Assembly (NCBI GenBank): GCA_003694825.1
Contig: RFJS01000230.1
Coordinates: 1-11,211, forward strand
Reading direction: 5' to 3'
Origin: Verrucomicrobiota bacterium
GTDB taxonomy: Bacteria; Verrucomicrobiota; Verrucomicrobiia; Opitutales; Opitutaceae
DNA: 11,211 nt
Shown in pieces: positions 1 to 6,390 of the stretch. How positions within the stretch are numbered: the stretch's first letter is position 1; each line of letters begins with the position of its first letter. The notes beneath the pieces were generated by a model, which ran no database searches, was not told where the DNA came from, and saw only the letters and a list, made by a program, of their open reading frames with translations. The position numbers and the translations under genes were made by a program.

Positions 1-57
1 CGCCAGCCACAGCAGGCACCGATGCCACCCGGACCGCCTCACGGCCGCCTTCTTCAT
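1..57 (-). CDS. 5' end of an unidentified minus-strand gene, possibly exported
   Basis: An ATG at 57-55 (minus strand) opens a frame with no stop to the window edge, giving 19 residues: MKKAAVRRSGWHRCLLWLA. The basic start (KK, RR) followed by a short hydrophobic run (CLLWLA) resembles the beginning of a signal peptide or membrane anchor. The start lies 6 nt beyond the stop of the OPT transporter on the same strand, so the two are probably co-transcribed. Too little is visible to name a family. The short open frame could be chance, but a Lys-rich start so close to the upstream stop favours a real gene. Confidence 0.4.
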   Translation of the reverse strand, partial: MKKAAVRRSGWHRCLLWLA

Positions 58-63
58 CGCTGC

Positions 64-2055
64 CTACCGGCCGGCCGCGAGAGCCAGGAGCGTCGCGACG
101 ATCGCCACGAAAGCCGCCGCCAGCGACTCGCCCGCGATGAAACCCGAAGCCACCGGGACGGCATATTCCTCGGCCGACCGCCGGCTGAAGCGCGACCACA
201 GCCATACGATAACCGCACCGATCGCAAACGCCTGCGCATCCTTGAACTGCATCACCCACGCCAGGCCCAGCCCCATTGCCGAGGGAAACCAGCGCGCCGC
301 CTTCGGCCAGAGGTGCGCCACCAGCGGGAGAACCACGCCCACGAGGCCGCCGACCACGATCGCCACCCGCGCGCTCGGCGGCAGCTGCTCCAGCCCCCCG
401 CCGGCGAGCAGCTCGGCCACTGCCCGCCACATGTTTGTCGCCGGGGGGTTGAAGGCCTCCAGAGCCGCTTTGTCCGGCACCATCAGATACCACGCCGGCA
501 CCACCGCGAGCGTGCCGAAAAAGATTCCGATAAACTGCGCGAGAAACTGCTTCCGGGGATTCGCGCCGAGCATGTACCCACTTTTCAGGTCGGTCAGCAG
601 ATCCGCGCTCGAAGAGGCCGAGTTTGCCGCCGTGGCGGCGGCCATGAGGTTGTGCTGGATATTGCCCGGCGAGAGCACCGCGAAGGCGAGCTGCATCACC
701 TTGCCGAGCGCGCCGACCGGCGTCGTATCCGTTTCTCCGGTCGCACGGGATGCCACGAGCGAAAGCGCGAAGGAGAGCACCACCGCCACCAGGCCGAGCC
801 ATAGATTGATCCCGAAGGCGTAGTATTGCACGATCAGCAGACCGAGCATGATCGGCACCAGACCGGCGATCAGCCAGGAGACGGGCACTTCGATCGCCGT
901 CATGCGCGCCTCGATCGCCGCCTGCCCGCCATCCGCCTCTTCAGGCCCCTTCCGAGACACCCGGTTCCGAAAGGTCTGAAAGGACCGTGCGATCGTCCGC
1001 CACTGCAGCGCAAAGGCCGTGAGGCTCGAAAACACCATCACCGCCGTCCCGCCCCACAGCCCCCAGCGCGACAGGTGATAATACATCCCTCCTCCCACGA
1101 CCGGGATCGACACGATATAACCCGGATCACCGCCATGCGCGGCGTCCATCGCGATCAGCATCGGCCCAAGGCCGAAATACAGCAGCGCCGCCCCCGCCAG
1201 CATCGAGAGCGACACCCGCAGGCCCACGACCATCCCCGCGCCGATGAGCAACAGGCTCGGCTCAAACCCGAAGCCGAGCAGCTGGCGTCCGTTGATCTGA
1301 GCGTAACCGGCGGCGGGAATCAGCTCGGGCAGGCGCAGGTGGAAGCGATCGAGGAAGCGGTCGAGCGCCGCCACCGCGCCCTCAGGCGCCTTGAGCACGC
1401 CGACAATCATGCCGGCGACCATGCCGCCGACCAGGGCATACGCCTTGCGCAGCGCCTCGGCCCCGTGGCTGTAGAGACTGCGGAGTGTCGTCGCCGCCGC
1501 CAGACCAGTCGGGAAAGCCAGCTTCTCCCGGTTGATCATCTGCCGCTTCATCGGCACGGCGATGAACACCCCCAGCGCGCCGGTCAGCAGCGTGAACGCC
1601 GCTACCACCGCCCATGGATAGTGATGCCCCTCGATGAGCAGCAGCGCCCCGAAGGCCGTCGCGATCGTGCTTCCCGTGGAATACCCCGCCGCCGAAGCCG
1701 TCGAGGCCATGCAGGTATTTTCCAGCACACTCATCTGCGAGAGGCGCCGCCCCGAAACCAGCCGGATGATATTCCACGACACGTAGGAAATCACCACCGC
1801 GGTGATCGCCACCCCGAAGGCCCAGCCGATCTTCAACGTGGTATAGAGGTTGGCCGCGCTCATGAACATCCCGATGAGCGCCCCCATCAGCACAGCGCGC
1901 ACGGTGAGCTGCGGCATCGCGTCGCCCTGATAAACGTGCTCGAACCATTCGGCCTCGGTGCGGCCGGGATCGGCCGCGATGGCAAAGGTATCCTCAGTCT
2001 GGTCGGCCCGGTCAGAGACCGGCGCCGGTGGCGGGGAGTCCGGGGAGTGCGACAT
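64..2055 (-). CDS. OPT family oligopeptide transporter
   Basis: A 663-residue polytopic inner-membrane protein. It has a hydrophilic N-terminal tail of about 45 residues rich in Pro, Asp and Glu. From about residue 47 (MPQLTVRAVLMGALIGMF) there is a long series of hydrophobic segments, interrupted by a charged central loop near residues 350-390 (RTIARSFQTFRNRVSRKGPE). Early segments such as SAANLYTTLKIGWAFG and FPTGLAAATTLRSLYS look like the bacterial branch of the oligopeptide transporter superfamily (Pfam OPT), and the length fits that family. Family members import peptides or metal-chelator compounds, probably by proton symport; the substrate cannot be read here. The gene is divergent from the LacI-type regulator, so membership in the sugar regulon is uncertain. 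The start at 2055 is the first ATG; an internal Met at residue 47 is an unlikely alternative. No strong Shine-Dalgarno precedes it. Confidence 0.9.
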   Translation of the reverse strand: MSHSPDSPPPAPVSDRADQTEDTFAIAADPGRTEAEWFEHVYQGDAMPQLTVRAVLMGALIGMFMSAANLYTTLKIGWAFGVAITAVVISYVSWNIIRLVSGRRLSQMSVLENTCMASTASAAGYSTGSTIATAFGALLLIEGHHYPWAVVAAFTLLTGALGVFIAVPMKRQMINREKLAFPTGLAAATTLRSLYSHGAEALRKAYALVGGMVAGMIVGVLKAPEGAVAALDRFLDRFHLRLPELIPAAGYAQINGRQLLGFGFEPSLLLIGAGMVVGLRVSLSMLAGAALLYFGLGPMLIAMDAAHGGDPGYIVSIPVVGGGMYYHLSRWGLWGGTAVMVFSSLTAFALQWRTIARSFQTFRNRVSRKGPEEADGGQAAIEARMTAIEVPVSWLIAGLVPIMLGLLIVQYYAFGINLWLGLVAVVLSFALSLVASRATGETDTTPVGALGKVMQLAFAVLSPGNIQHNLMAAATAANSASSSADLLTDLKSGYMLGANPRKQFLAQFIGIFFGTLAVVPAWYLMVPDKAALEAFNPPATNMWRAVAELLAGGGLEQLPPSARVAIVVGGLVGVVLPLVAHLWPKAARWFPSAMGLGLAWVMQFKDAQAFAIGAVIVWLWSRFSRRSAEEYAVPVASGFIAGESLAAAFVAIVATLLALAAGR

Positions 2056-2232
2056 AGGGCGTGGTTTCTCTTTGCAATCCGTGCCCTTCCGCCGCGCTCG
2101 TCAATACGACAGCGGTCTGCCGCCAAATTTTCGTGCCGTGCGTGTTATCAAGGTGACAGCGCGCAAAAAACGTGAAAACCCGAGGCTTGTGCGCATCCAT
2201 TAAATCAGTTAATTTGTATTAAGTTCCATTCC
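2056..2232. promoter_or_regulatory. Divergent promoter region between the OPT transporter and the LacI-type regulator
   Basis: This 177-bp gap must hold promoters for both diverging genes. The half next to the transporter is GC-rich and shows no convincing -35/-10 pair. The half next to the regulator ends in a conspicuous AT-rich island (about 2196-2228). On the plus strand a weak sigma-70-like pair can be drawn: TTGTGC at 2187-2192 and TAATTT at 2210-2215, spaced by 17 nt. Each matches only about half of its consensus. If real, transcription would start only about 10 nt before the regulator ATG, giving an almost leaderless mRNA. The promoter assignment is inference. Confidence 0.4.
2199..2222. 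promoter_or_regulatory. Candidate operator: three alternating ATTAA/TTAAT half-sites
   Basis: The sequence reads ATTAA (2199-2203), 5 nt, TTAAT (2209-2213), 4 nt, ATTAA (2218-2222). Adjacent half-sites form two perfect overlapping inverted repeats sharing the middle arm. The array covers the proposed -10 region of the LacI-type regulator and ends 10 nt before its start codon, where an autoregulatory operator would be expected. The sequence is directly visible; binding by the adjacent regulator is inference. An AT-rich promoter can produce such arms by chance. Confidence 0.35.
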
Positions 2233-3282
2233 ATGCCGCGCCCCCGCAAGGTCTCTCAAACCCAGATTGCCCGCGACCTGGGTATTTCCCAGGCTCTGGT
2301 CTCGCTGGCCCTCAACGGCCGCAAGAACGGAATCAATCCGAAGACCTATCAACGCATCTGGGACCGCGCCCTCGAGCTCGGCTACACGCCGAAGGGCATG
2401 GAGATCGACACCGCCCTCGCCGCCCGCCGCACCCGCCAGGCCGGCTTCATCCTGCGCTCGCCGCTGCGCCTCTATACCCAGAGCAACTTTTTCTCGCACG
2501 TGCAGCACGGCCTGCACGAAGGGCTCACCCATTACGGCTGCACCGCCACCTTCCTCGGATCGGAGGACGAACTCACGGGCGAGCGTTTCGACAAGCTCAT
2601 CCGTCCGGGCGACGCGCTCATGGGCATCGCCCTCCTGGGCGAAGTGAAGCTCTCCTTCCTCAATCGCCTGCGCAAACGCCAGTCGCGGATCGTCGCCATC
2701 TCGGCCACCTACCCCGGCTTCTGCGACTCGGTGACCTCCAACGAAACCCAAGCCGTCGAACTGCTCGTCGACCATCTCGTCGAGCTCGGCCACACGCGCC
2801 TCGGCTGGTTCGGCGGCAATGTCGGAATGGGCCGCCACACCCAGCGCAAGCGCGGTCTCGAGCTCGCTCTCGAGGCCCACGGGCTCACCATCCCGCCATC
2901 CTTCTGGTTCGATGAACCCGAGGGCGAGCCGATCAACGGAGCCAACTGCGTCGCGCGCCTGCTCGAATCCACTCCGAAGGCCAGGCTCCCCACCGCCATC
3001 GTCTGCTTCAACGGCATGATGGCCCGCGCCGCCATCAACGCCTTTCACAAAGCCGGCATCCGTGTGCCCGACGACATCTCCGTCGTCGCCGTGGACCGCA
3101 CGCGCATCGTCACCTCCGAGCATCCTTTCATCACCGGCGCCAGCGCCGTCCCGGAAAAGATGGGCGAAGCCGCCGCCAAAATCCTCGTCCAGAAAAGCGA
3201 GTCCGAGGACGAAGCCTACACCGACCTCGTGCTTCCCGCCACCCTCGAAGTCGCCGAATCCTCCGGGCCGCCCCGCCGCTGA
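2233..3282 (+). CDS. LacI-family transcriptional regulator
   Basis: A 349-residue protein of normal LacI length. The N-terminal helix-turn-helix covers about residues 7-28 (VSQTQIARDLGIS, then QALVSLALNGRKNGI), followed by the third helix ending at ELGYTP. The hinge (about 53-66) lacks the usual N..A..L pattern and reads KGMEIDTALAARR. Residues from about 68 form a periplasmic-binding-protein-like effector domain, with recognisable late motifs VPDDISVVAVDRT and GEAAAKILV. Proteins of this family bind operators as dimers and release or bind DNA on sugar binding. It sits upstream of, and points toward, the sugar-metabolism genes, so it is probably their local regulator and may regulate itself through the AT-rich island before it. 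The effector is unknown. The ATG at 2233 places the helix-turn-helix at the usual distance from the N-terminus. Confidence 0.93.
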   Translation: MPRPRKVSQTQIARDLGISQALVSLALNGRKNGINPKTYQRIWDRALELGYTPKGMEIDTALAARRTRQAGFILRSPLRLYTQSNFFSHVQHGLHEGLTHYGCTATFLGSEDELTGERFDKLIRPGDALMGIALLGEVKLSFLNRLRKRQSRIVAISATYPGFCDSVTSNETQAVELLVDHLVELGHTRLGWFGGNVGMGRHTQRKRGLELALEAHGLTIPPSFWFDEPEGEPINGANCVARLLESTPKARLPTAIVCFNGMMARAAINAFHKAGIRVPDDISVVAVDRTRIVTSEHPFITGASAVPEKMGEAAAKILVQKSESEDEAYTDLVLPATLEVAESSGPPRR

Positions 3283-3291
3283 GCGGCCCGG
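3263..3291 (+). terminator. GC-rich hairpin overlapping the regulator stop codon
   Basis: A perfect 9-bp inverted repeat, CCGGGCCGC (3263-3271) and GCGGCCCGG (3283-3291), encloses an 11-nt loop containing the TGA stop (3280-3282). The stem is very stable, but no T-run follows (the next bases are CCCATCC), so this is not a standard intrinsic terminator. It might attenuate or stabilise the mRNA between the regulator and the downstream genes. In a GC-rich genome it could also be incidental. Confidence 0.3.
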
Positions 3292-3478
3292 CCCATCCAC
3301 CGGCCGCCCCACACCGCCGCACCGCCCCGGGGCACTCCCGATATGCCTCGCAGGCGGCTGCCGACACCCTGCCGTTGCGTTCGCGTCCGACGCTTTTGCG
3401 CAATCTTGAGCCGCGCCCGCCGGAAAGGCTTGCCTTGATTCATATTTATTAGTTTTCTGCAAGGCATCCCTGCCTTTC
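3292..3478 (+). promoter_or_regulatory. Upstream region of the SDR-led operon with two inverted repeats and an AT-rich island
   Basis: The first part (about 3292-3410) is GC-rich with no credible gene. Two dyads with the same outer arms follow: AAGGC-TT-GCCTT at 3425-3436 and AAGGCA-TCCC-TGCCTT at 3461-3476. Between them lies an AT-rich island (3438-3457) whose stretch 3439-3451 matches 10 of 13 positions of the AT-rich site before the regulator gene (2209-2221). The second dyad ends 2 nt before the SDR start codon. Its left arm includes AAGG, the only SD-like bases present, so a hairpin there could mask translation initiation. The arrangement suggests a regulated promoter. No confident -35/-10 pair was found. 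Confidence 0.45.
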
Positions 3479-4252
3479 ATGCCTGATACTCAAACTGCGC
3501 CCAACCCGCTCTTTGACCTCACCGGTCGCCGGGCCCTCGTAACGGGTTCGTCGCGCGGGCTCGGATTGGCCATGGCCAGGGGCCTCGCCCGCGCCGGCGC
3601 CACCGTCGTCCTCAACGGACGGGACCCGGCGACTCTGCGCACAACGGCCGAGACCCTTCGCACCGAGGGCCTCAACGTGGAAGAGGCCGCCTTCGACGTC
3701 GCCGACGAAGAGGCCATCCGCCGGACCATTCCCTCGCTCGGGCCCATCGACATTCTCGTCAACAATGCCGGCATCCACCGCCGCGGTCCCCTGACCGACC
3801 TCTCCACGGAAGACTGGGACGCGGTGCTGCGGACCAATCTCACCTCCGCCTTCCTGCTCGGGCGCGAAGTCGCCCGCGGCATGATCGAACGCCGCCGCGG
3901 AAAAATCATCAACACCTGCTCGGTCATGAGCGAAGTCGCCCGCCCGACGATTGCCAACTACGCCGCGGCCAAGGGTGGACTCAAAATGCTCACCCGCGCC
4001 ATGGCCGTCGAATGGGGTCCGCACAACATCCAGGTCAACGGCATCGGCCCGGGTTACATGCGCACCGAACTCAATCGCCCGCTCGTGGAGAATCCGGAGT
4101 TCAACCAGTGGATCTGCGGCCGCACCCCGCTGCGCCGCTGGGGCGACCCCGAAGAACTCGCCGGCACGGCCGTCTACCTCGCCTCGCCGGCCTCCGACTT
4201 CATCACCGGCCAGGTGATCTACGTCGACGGTGGCATCCTCGCCGCTCTCTGA
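3479..4252 (+). CDS. SDR-family oxidoreductase, gluconate 5-dehydrogenase-like
   Basis: A classical short-chain dehydrogenase of 257 residues. The cofactor motif is TGSSRGLG (G23, G27, G29), followed by NNAG (95-98). The catalytic tetrad is N120, S148, Y161, K165, with normal YxxxK spacing. After the second strand the sequence is LNGRD (45-49); an Arg here usually goes with NADP(H) preference. The stretch from INTCSVMSE through NIQVNGIGPGYMRTELN to RRWGDPEELAG closely recalls, from memory, E. coli 5-keto-D-gluconate reductase IdnO, more than KduD. The known IdnO reaction is reversible reduction of 5-ketogluconate to gluconate in the cytoplasm. The true substrate here may be another keto-sugar acid. 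It is the first gene of the plus-strand run, 27 nt before the PMI-like gene. Confidence 0.88.
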   Translation: MPDTQTAPNPLFDLTGRRALVTGSSRGLGLAMARGLARAGATVVLNGRDPATLRTTAETLRTEGLNVEEAAFDVADEEAIRRTIPSLGPIDILVNNAGIHRRGPLTDLSTEDWDAVLRTNLTSAFLLGREVARGMIERRRGKIINTCSVMSEVARPTIANYAAAKGGLKMLTRAMAVEWGPHNIQVNGIGPGYMRTELNRPLVENPEFNQWICGRTPLRRWGDPEELAGTAVYLASPASDFITGQVIYVDGGILAAL

Positions 4253-4279
4253 CCGGCCGGGTCAACGCGCTTGTCGAAC

Positions 4280-5362
4280 ATGACTGCCTACCGGGACAAA
4301 ATCATTCTTCTCCCGCAAAACCGCGTCTGGCGCACCTATCCGGGCGGCGCCATTCTCGACCGCCTCGCCGGACGGGAGAATCCCACCGATTCCCACTACC
4401 CCGAGGACTGGATCGCCTCCATCACCGAGGCGCGCAACCCCGGTGAACACCCGGCCGGCGAAGGCATCTCTCAGGTCCTCGCCGGCGGCCAGCGCTGGAA
4501 CCTGCGCGAACTCATCACCAGCGATCCCGAATACTTCCTCGGCCGGGAGCACCTCGCCCGCCACGGCGCCAACCCCATGCTCCTGGTGAAGTTTCTCGAT
4601 TCCGCCATCCGCCTGCACCTCCAGGCCCATCCGACGCGGGAATTCGCCCGGGCCCGCCTCGGGTCGCCGTCCGGCAAGACCGAGGCCTACTACGTGCTCG
4701 CCGTGCGCGAAGACATCACCGAACCCTACATCTACATGGGCTTCCAGCGCCCGCCCTCACGGGAGGCGCTTCGCACCCTCATCGAAAAACAGGACATCCC
4801 CGCGCTCGAAGCCTGTTTCGACAAAATCCCCGTGCGGCCCGGCGACACCATCCTCGTCCCCGGAGGCTGGCCGCATGCCCTCGGCGAAGGTGTCTTTCTC
4901 ATCGAAATCCAGGAGCCCTCCGATCTCGTCGTGCGCTTCGAGTTCGAGCGCGGCGGTTACCGTCTGCCCGAAAGCGCCCGCTTCATGGGCCGCGACATCG
5001 ATCTCGCCCTCGACATCATCGACCTCACCGCCCACCCCCAGTCGGAAATCGACGAAAAGTGCCGCTGTCGCCCCCGACGCTTGCGGGACTTCGGCGAAGG
5101 CTCGTGGCAGGAAGAGCTGATCGGTCCGCAACAGACCGACTGCTTCCGCGTCCTGCGCACCCATCTCCGTCAGCCTGTGGAGAAACACGAAGGCTGCTTC
5201 CACATCCTCATCGTCACGCATGGCTCATGCACGGTCGCCCACGGCGACGAACGGTATCACCTAAAAACCTACGACAAAGTGCTCGTTCCCGCCGGGCTCG
5301 GCCCGATCCGCATCGAACCGGAAACCCAAACCGAAATCATCGAATGTCTTCCTCCCCTGTAG
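4280..5362 (+). CDS. Class I mannose-6-phosphate isomerase-like protein
   Basis: A cytoplasmic cupin-fold protein of 360 residues from the ATG at 4280. An in-frame TTG at 4271 would add three residues and is less likely. The metal-site pattern of type I phosphomannose isomerases is present: Q115 and H117 in LHLQAHPT, E135 in GKTEAYY, and H199 in GGWPHALGEG. The following EIQEPSDLVVRFEF matches the family motif after the last His. A C-terminal beta-rich half (about 280-360) contains VTHGSCTVAHGDERYHL. Family enzymes interconvert mannose 6-phosphate and fructose 6-phosphate using zinc. The length is like short bacterial forms. Inside a sugar-acid-type operon it may isomerise a different aldose or uronate derivative, which is inference. 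It overlaps the next gene by 19 nt, suggesting coupled translation. Confidence 0.85.
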   Translation: MTAYRDKIILLPQNRVWRTYPGGAILDRLAGRENPTDSHYPEDWIASITEARNPGEHPAGEGISQVLAGGQRWNLRELITSDPEYFLGREHLARHGANPMLLVKFLDSAIRLHLQAHPTREFARARLGSPSGKTEAYYVLAVREDITEPYIYMGFQRPPSREALRTLIEKQDIPALEACFDKIPVRPGDTILVPGGWPHALGEGVFLIEIQEPSDLVVRFEFERGGYRLPESARFMGRDIDLALDIIDLTAHPQSEIDEKCRCRPRRLRDFGEGSWQEELIGPQQTDCFRVLRTHLRQPVEKHEGCFHILIVTHGSCTVAHGDERYHLKTYDKVLVPAGLGPIRIEPETQTEIIECLPPL

Positions 5363-6390
5363 AATCCACCAGCGCCACACCGTCAGCCGCCGTCCGCGGC
5401 AAAGTCGTCGCTGTCCTCACGCCCCAGGAACTCGCCGACTTCCTCCCCGGCGAGCGCCTCGAACGCCTCAAGGCTCTGGCGCCGGACCTCACCATCATCG
5501 ATCCCACCGGCCTCACCGAGGAACAGCACGCCGAGTTGCTCGCCAAATACGATCCGGAGGTGCTCATCGCCTGCTGGAAAACCCCGTCACTGCACCGCGG
5601 TCTGCCCCCGAACCTCCGCTACGTCTGCTACCTCGCGGGCTCCATCCGCAAGCTCGTCACCCGCGAGCAGATCGAGGCGGGCCTGCTCGTCACCAACTGG
5701 GGAAATTCCATCAGCCGCACCATCTCCGAGTGCGCCCTCATGATGATCCTCGACTGCCTGCGCGGCGTCAACGCCTGGGTCATCGACATGCACCAGAAGG
5801 GCGCATGGAAAACACCACAGACCCGCACGTTCTCACTCTTCGACCGTCGCGTCGGCATCCACGGCTTCGGCCGCATCTCCCAGGCACTCGTCGAACTGCT
5901 GCGCCCCTTCAACGTGCAGATCTCCACACTCTCCCCCAGTGTTCCCGACGAGCTGCTCGAGAAATTCGGCGTGCGCCGCGCCAATTCCCTCGAAGAACTC
6001 TTCAGCGGCTCCGAGATCATCGTGGAGCTCGCCGCCCTTACCGAAAGAACCCGCCACAGTGTGCGCGAAGAACACCTGCGCATGATCCCCGAGCCGGGCG
6101 TATTCGTCAATGTGGGACGAGGCGCCGTGGTCGAGCCGCAGGGGCTGCTCAACGTCGCCCGCGAAGGCCGCCTGCAGATCGCGCTCGACGTCTATGAAGA
6201 GGAACCCCTTCCCGCCGACTCTCCCCTGCGCGGCCTGCGCAATGTCCTGCTCCTCCCCCACCTCGGCGGCCCCACCTGGGACAAGCGCCGCGACGCCGGT
6301 GCCCACGCCCTCGACAATCTAGCCGCCTACGCCGCCGGTCAGCCGCTGACCGAAGCCATCACGCCCCGCGGCTACGATCTCTCCACATGA
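5344..6390 (+). CDS. D-2-hydroxyacid dehydrogenase (NAD(P)-dependent)
   Basis: A 348-residue protein from the ATG at 5344. An open frame extends back to 5059 but only as a shadow inside the PMI-like gene, so the later start is chosen. The D-isomer-specific 2-hydroxyacid dehydrogenase fold shows the catalytic trio: R259 (NVGRG), E287 (EEEP) and H306 (LPHLGG). The nucleotide-binding loop is GFGRIS (174-179), where the usual third Gly is Ser179. The acidic residue that normally ends the second strand and holds the adenosine ribose aligns with Ser197 (STLSP), which suggests relaxed or NADP(H) preference. Family enzymes reduce 2-keto acids such as hydroxypyruvate, glyoxylate or 2-ketogluconate. 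Next to a gluconate 5-dehydrogenase-like SDR, a keto-sugar acid is a reasonable guess. Its TGA overlaps the next ATG (ATGA at 6387-6390). Confidence 0.87.
   Translation: MSSSPVESTSATPSAAVRGKVVAVLTPQELADFLPGERLERLKALAPDLTIIDPTGLTEEQHAELLAKYDPEVLIACWKTPSLHRGLPPNLRYVCYLAGSIRKLVTREQIEAGLLVTNWGNSISRTISECALMMILDCLRGVNAWVIDMHQKGAWKTPQTRTFSLFDRRVGIHGFGRISQALVELLRPFNVQISTLSPSVPDELLEKFGVRRANSLEELFSGSEIIVELAALTERTRHSVREEHLRMIPEPGVFVNVGRGAVVEPQGLLNVAREGRLQIALDVYEEEPLPADSPLRGLRNVLLLPHLGGPTWDKRRDAGAHALDNLAAYAAGQPLTEAITPRGYDLST

Noticed and set aside
826..2175. A 449-codon plus-strand open frame opposite the OPT transporter
   Set aside because: Arg/His/Pro-rich translation typical of the antisense of a GC-rich membrane-protein gene, and no plausible domain.
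2161..2195. GCGCA ... TGCGC inverted arms in the divergent promoter region
   Set aside because: Only 5 bp per arm with a spacer of over 20 nt; expected by chance in this base composition.
2209..3480. A 423-codon minus-strand open frame opposite the LacI-type regulator and the following gap
   Set aside because: Low-complexity Gly/Ala/Asp-rich translation without family features, opposite a well-supported regulator.
3479..4252. SDR as KduD (2-dehydro-3-deoxy-D-gluconate 5-dehydrogenase)
   Set aside because: Motifs around the catalytic Ser and the NIQVNGIGPGY and RRWGDPEEL regions resemble gluconate 5-dehydrogenase (IdnO) more closely. Substrate overlap is not excluded.
5059..5343. Upstream extension of the hydroxyacid dehydrogenase reading frame
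   Set aside because: The extension lies within the PMI-like gene in another frame, gives an Arg/Pro/His-rich sequence unlike the family, and the ATG at 5344 gives a normal family length.
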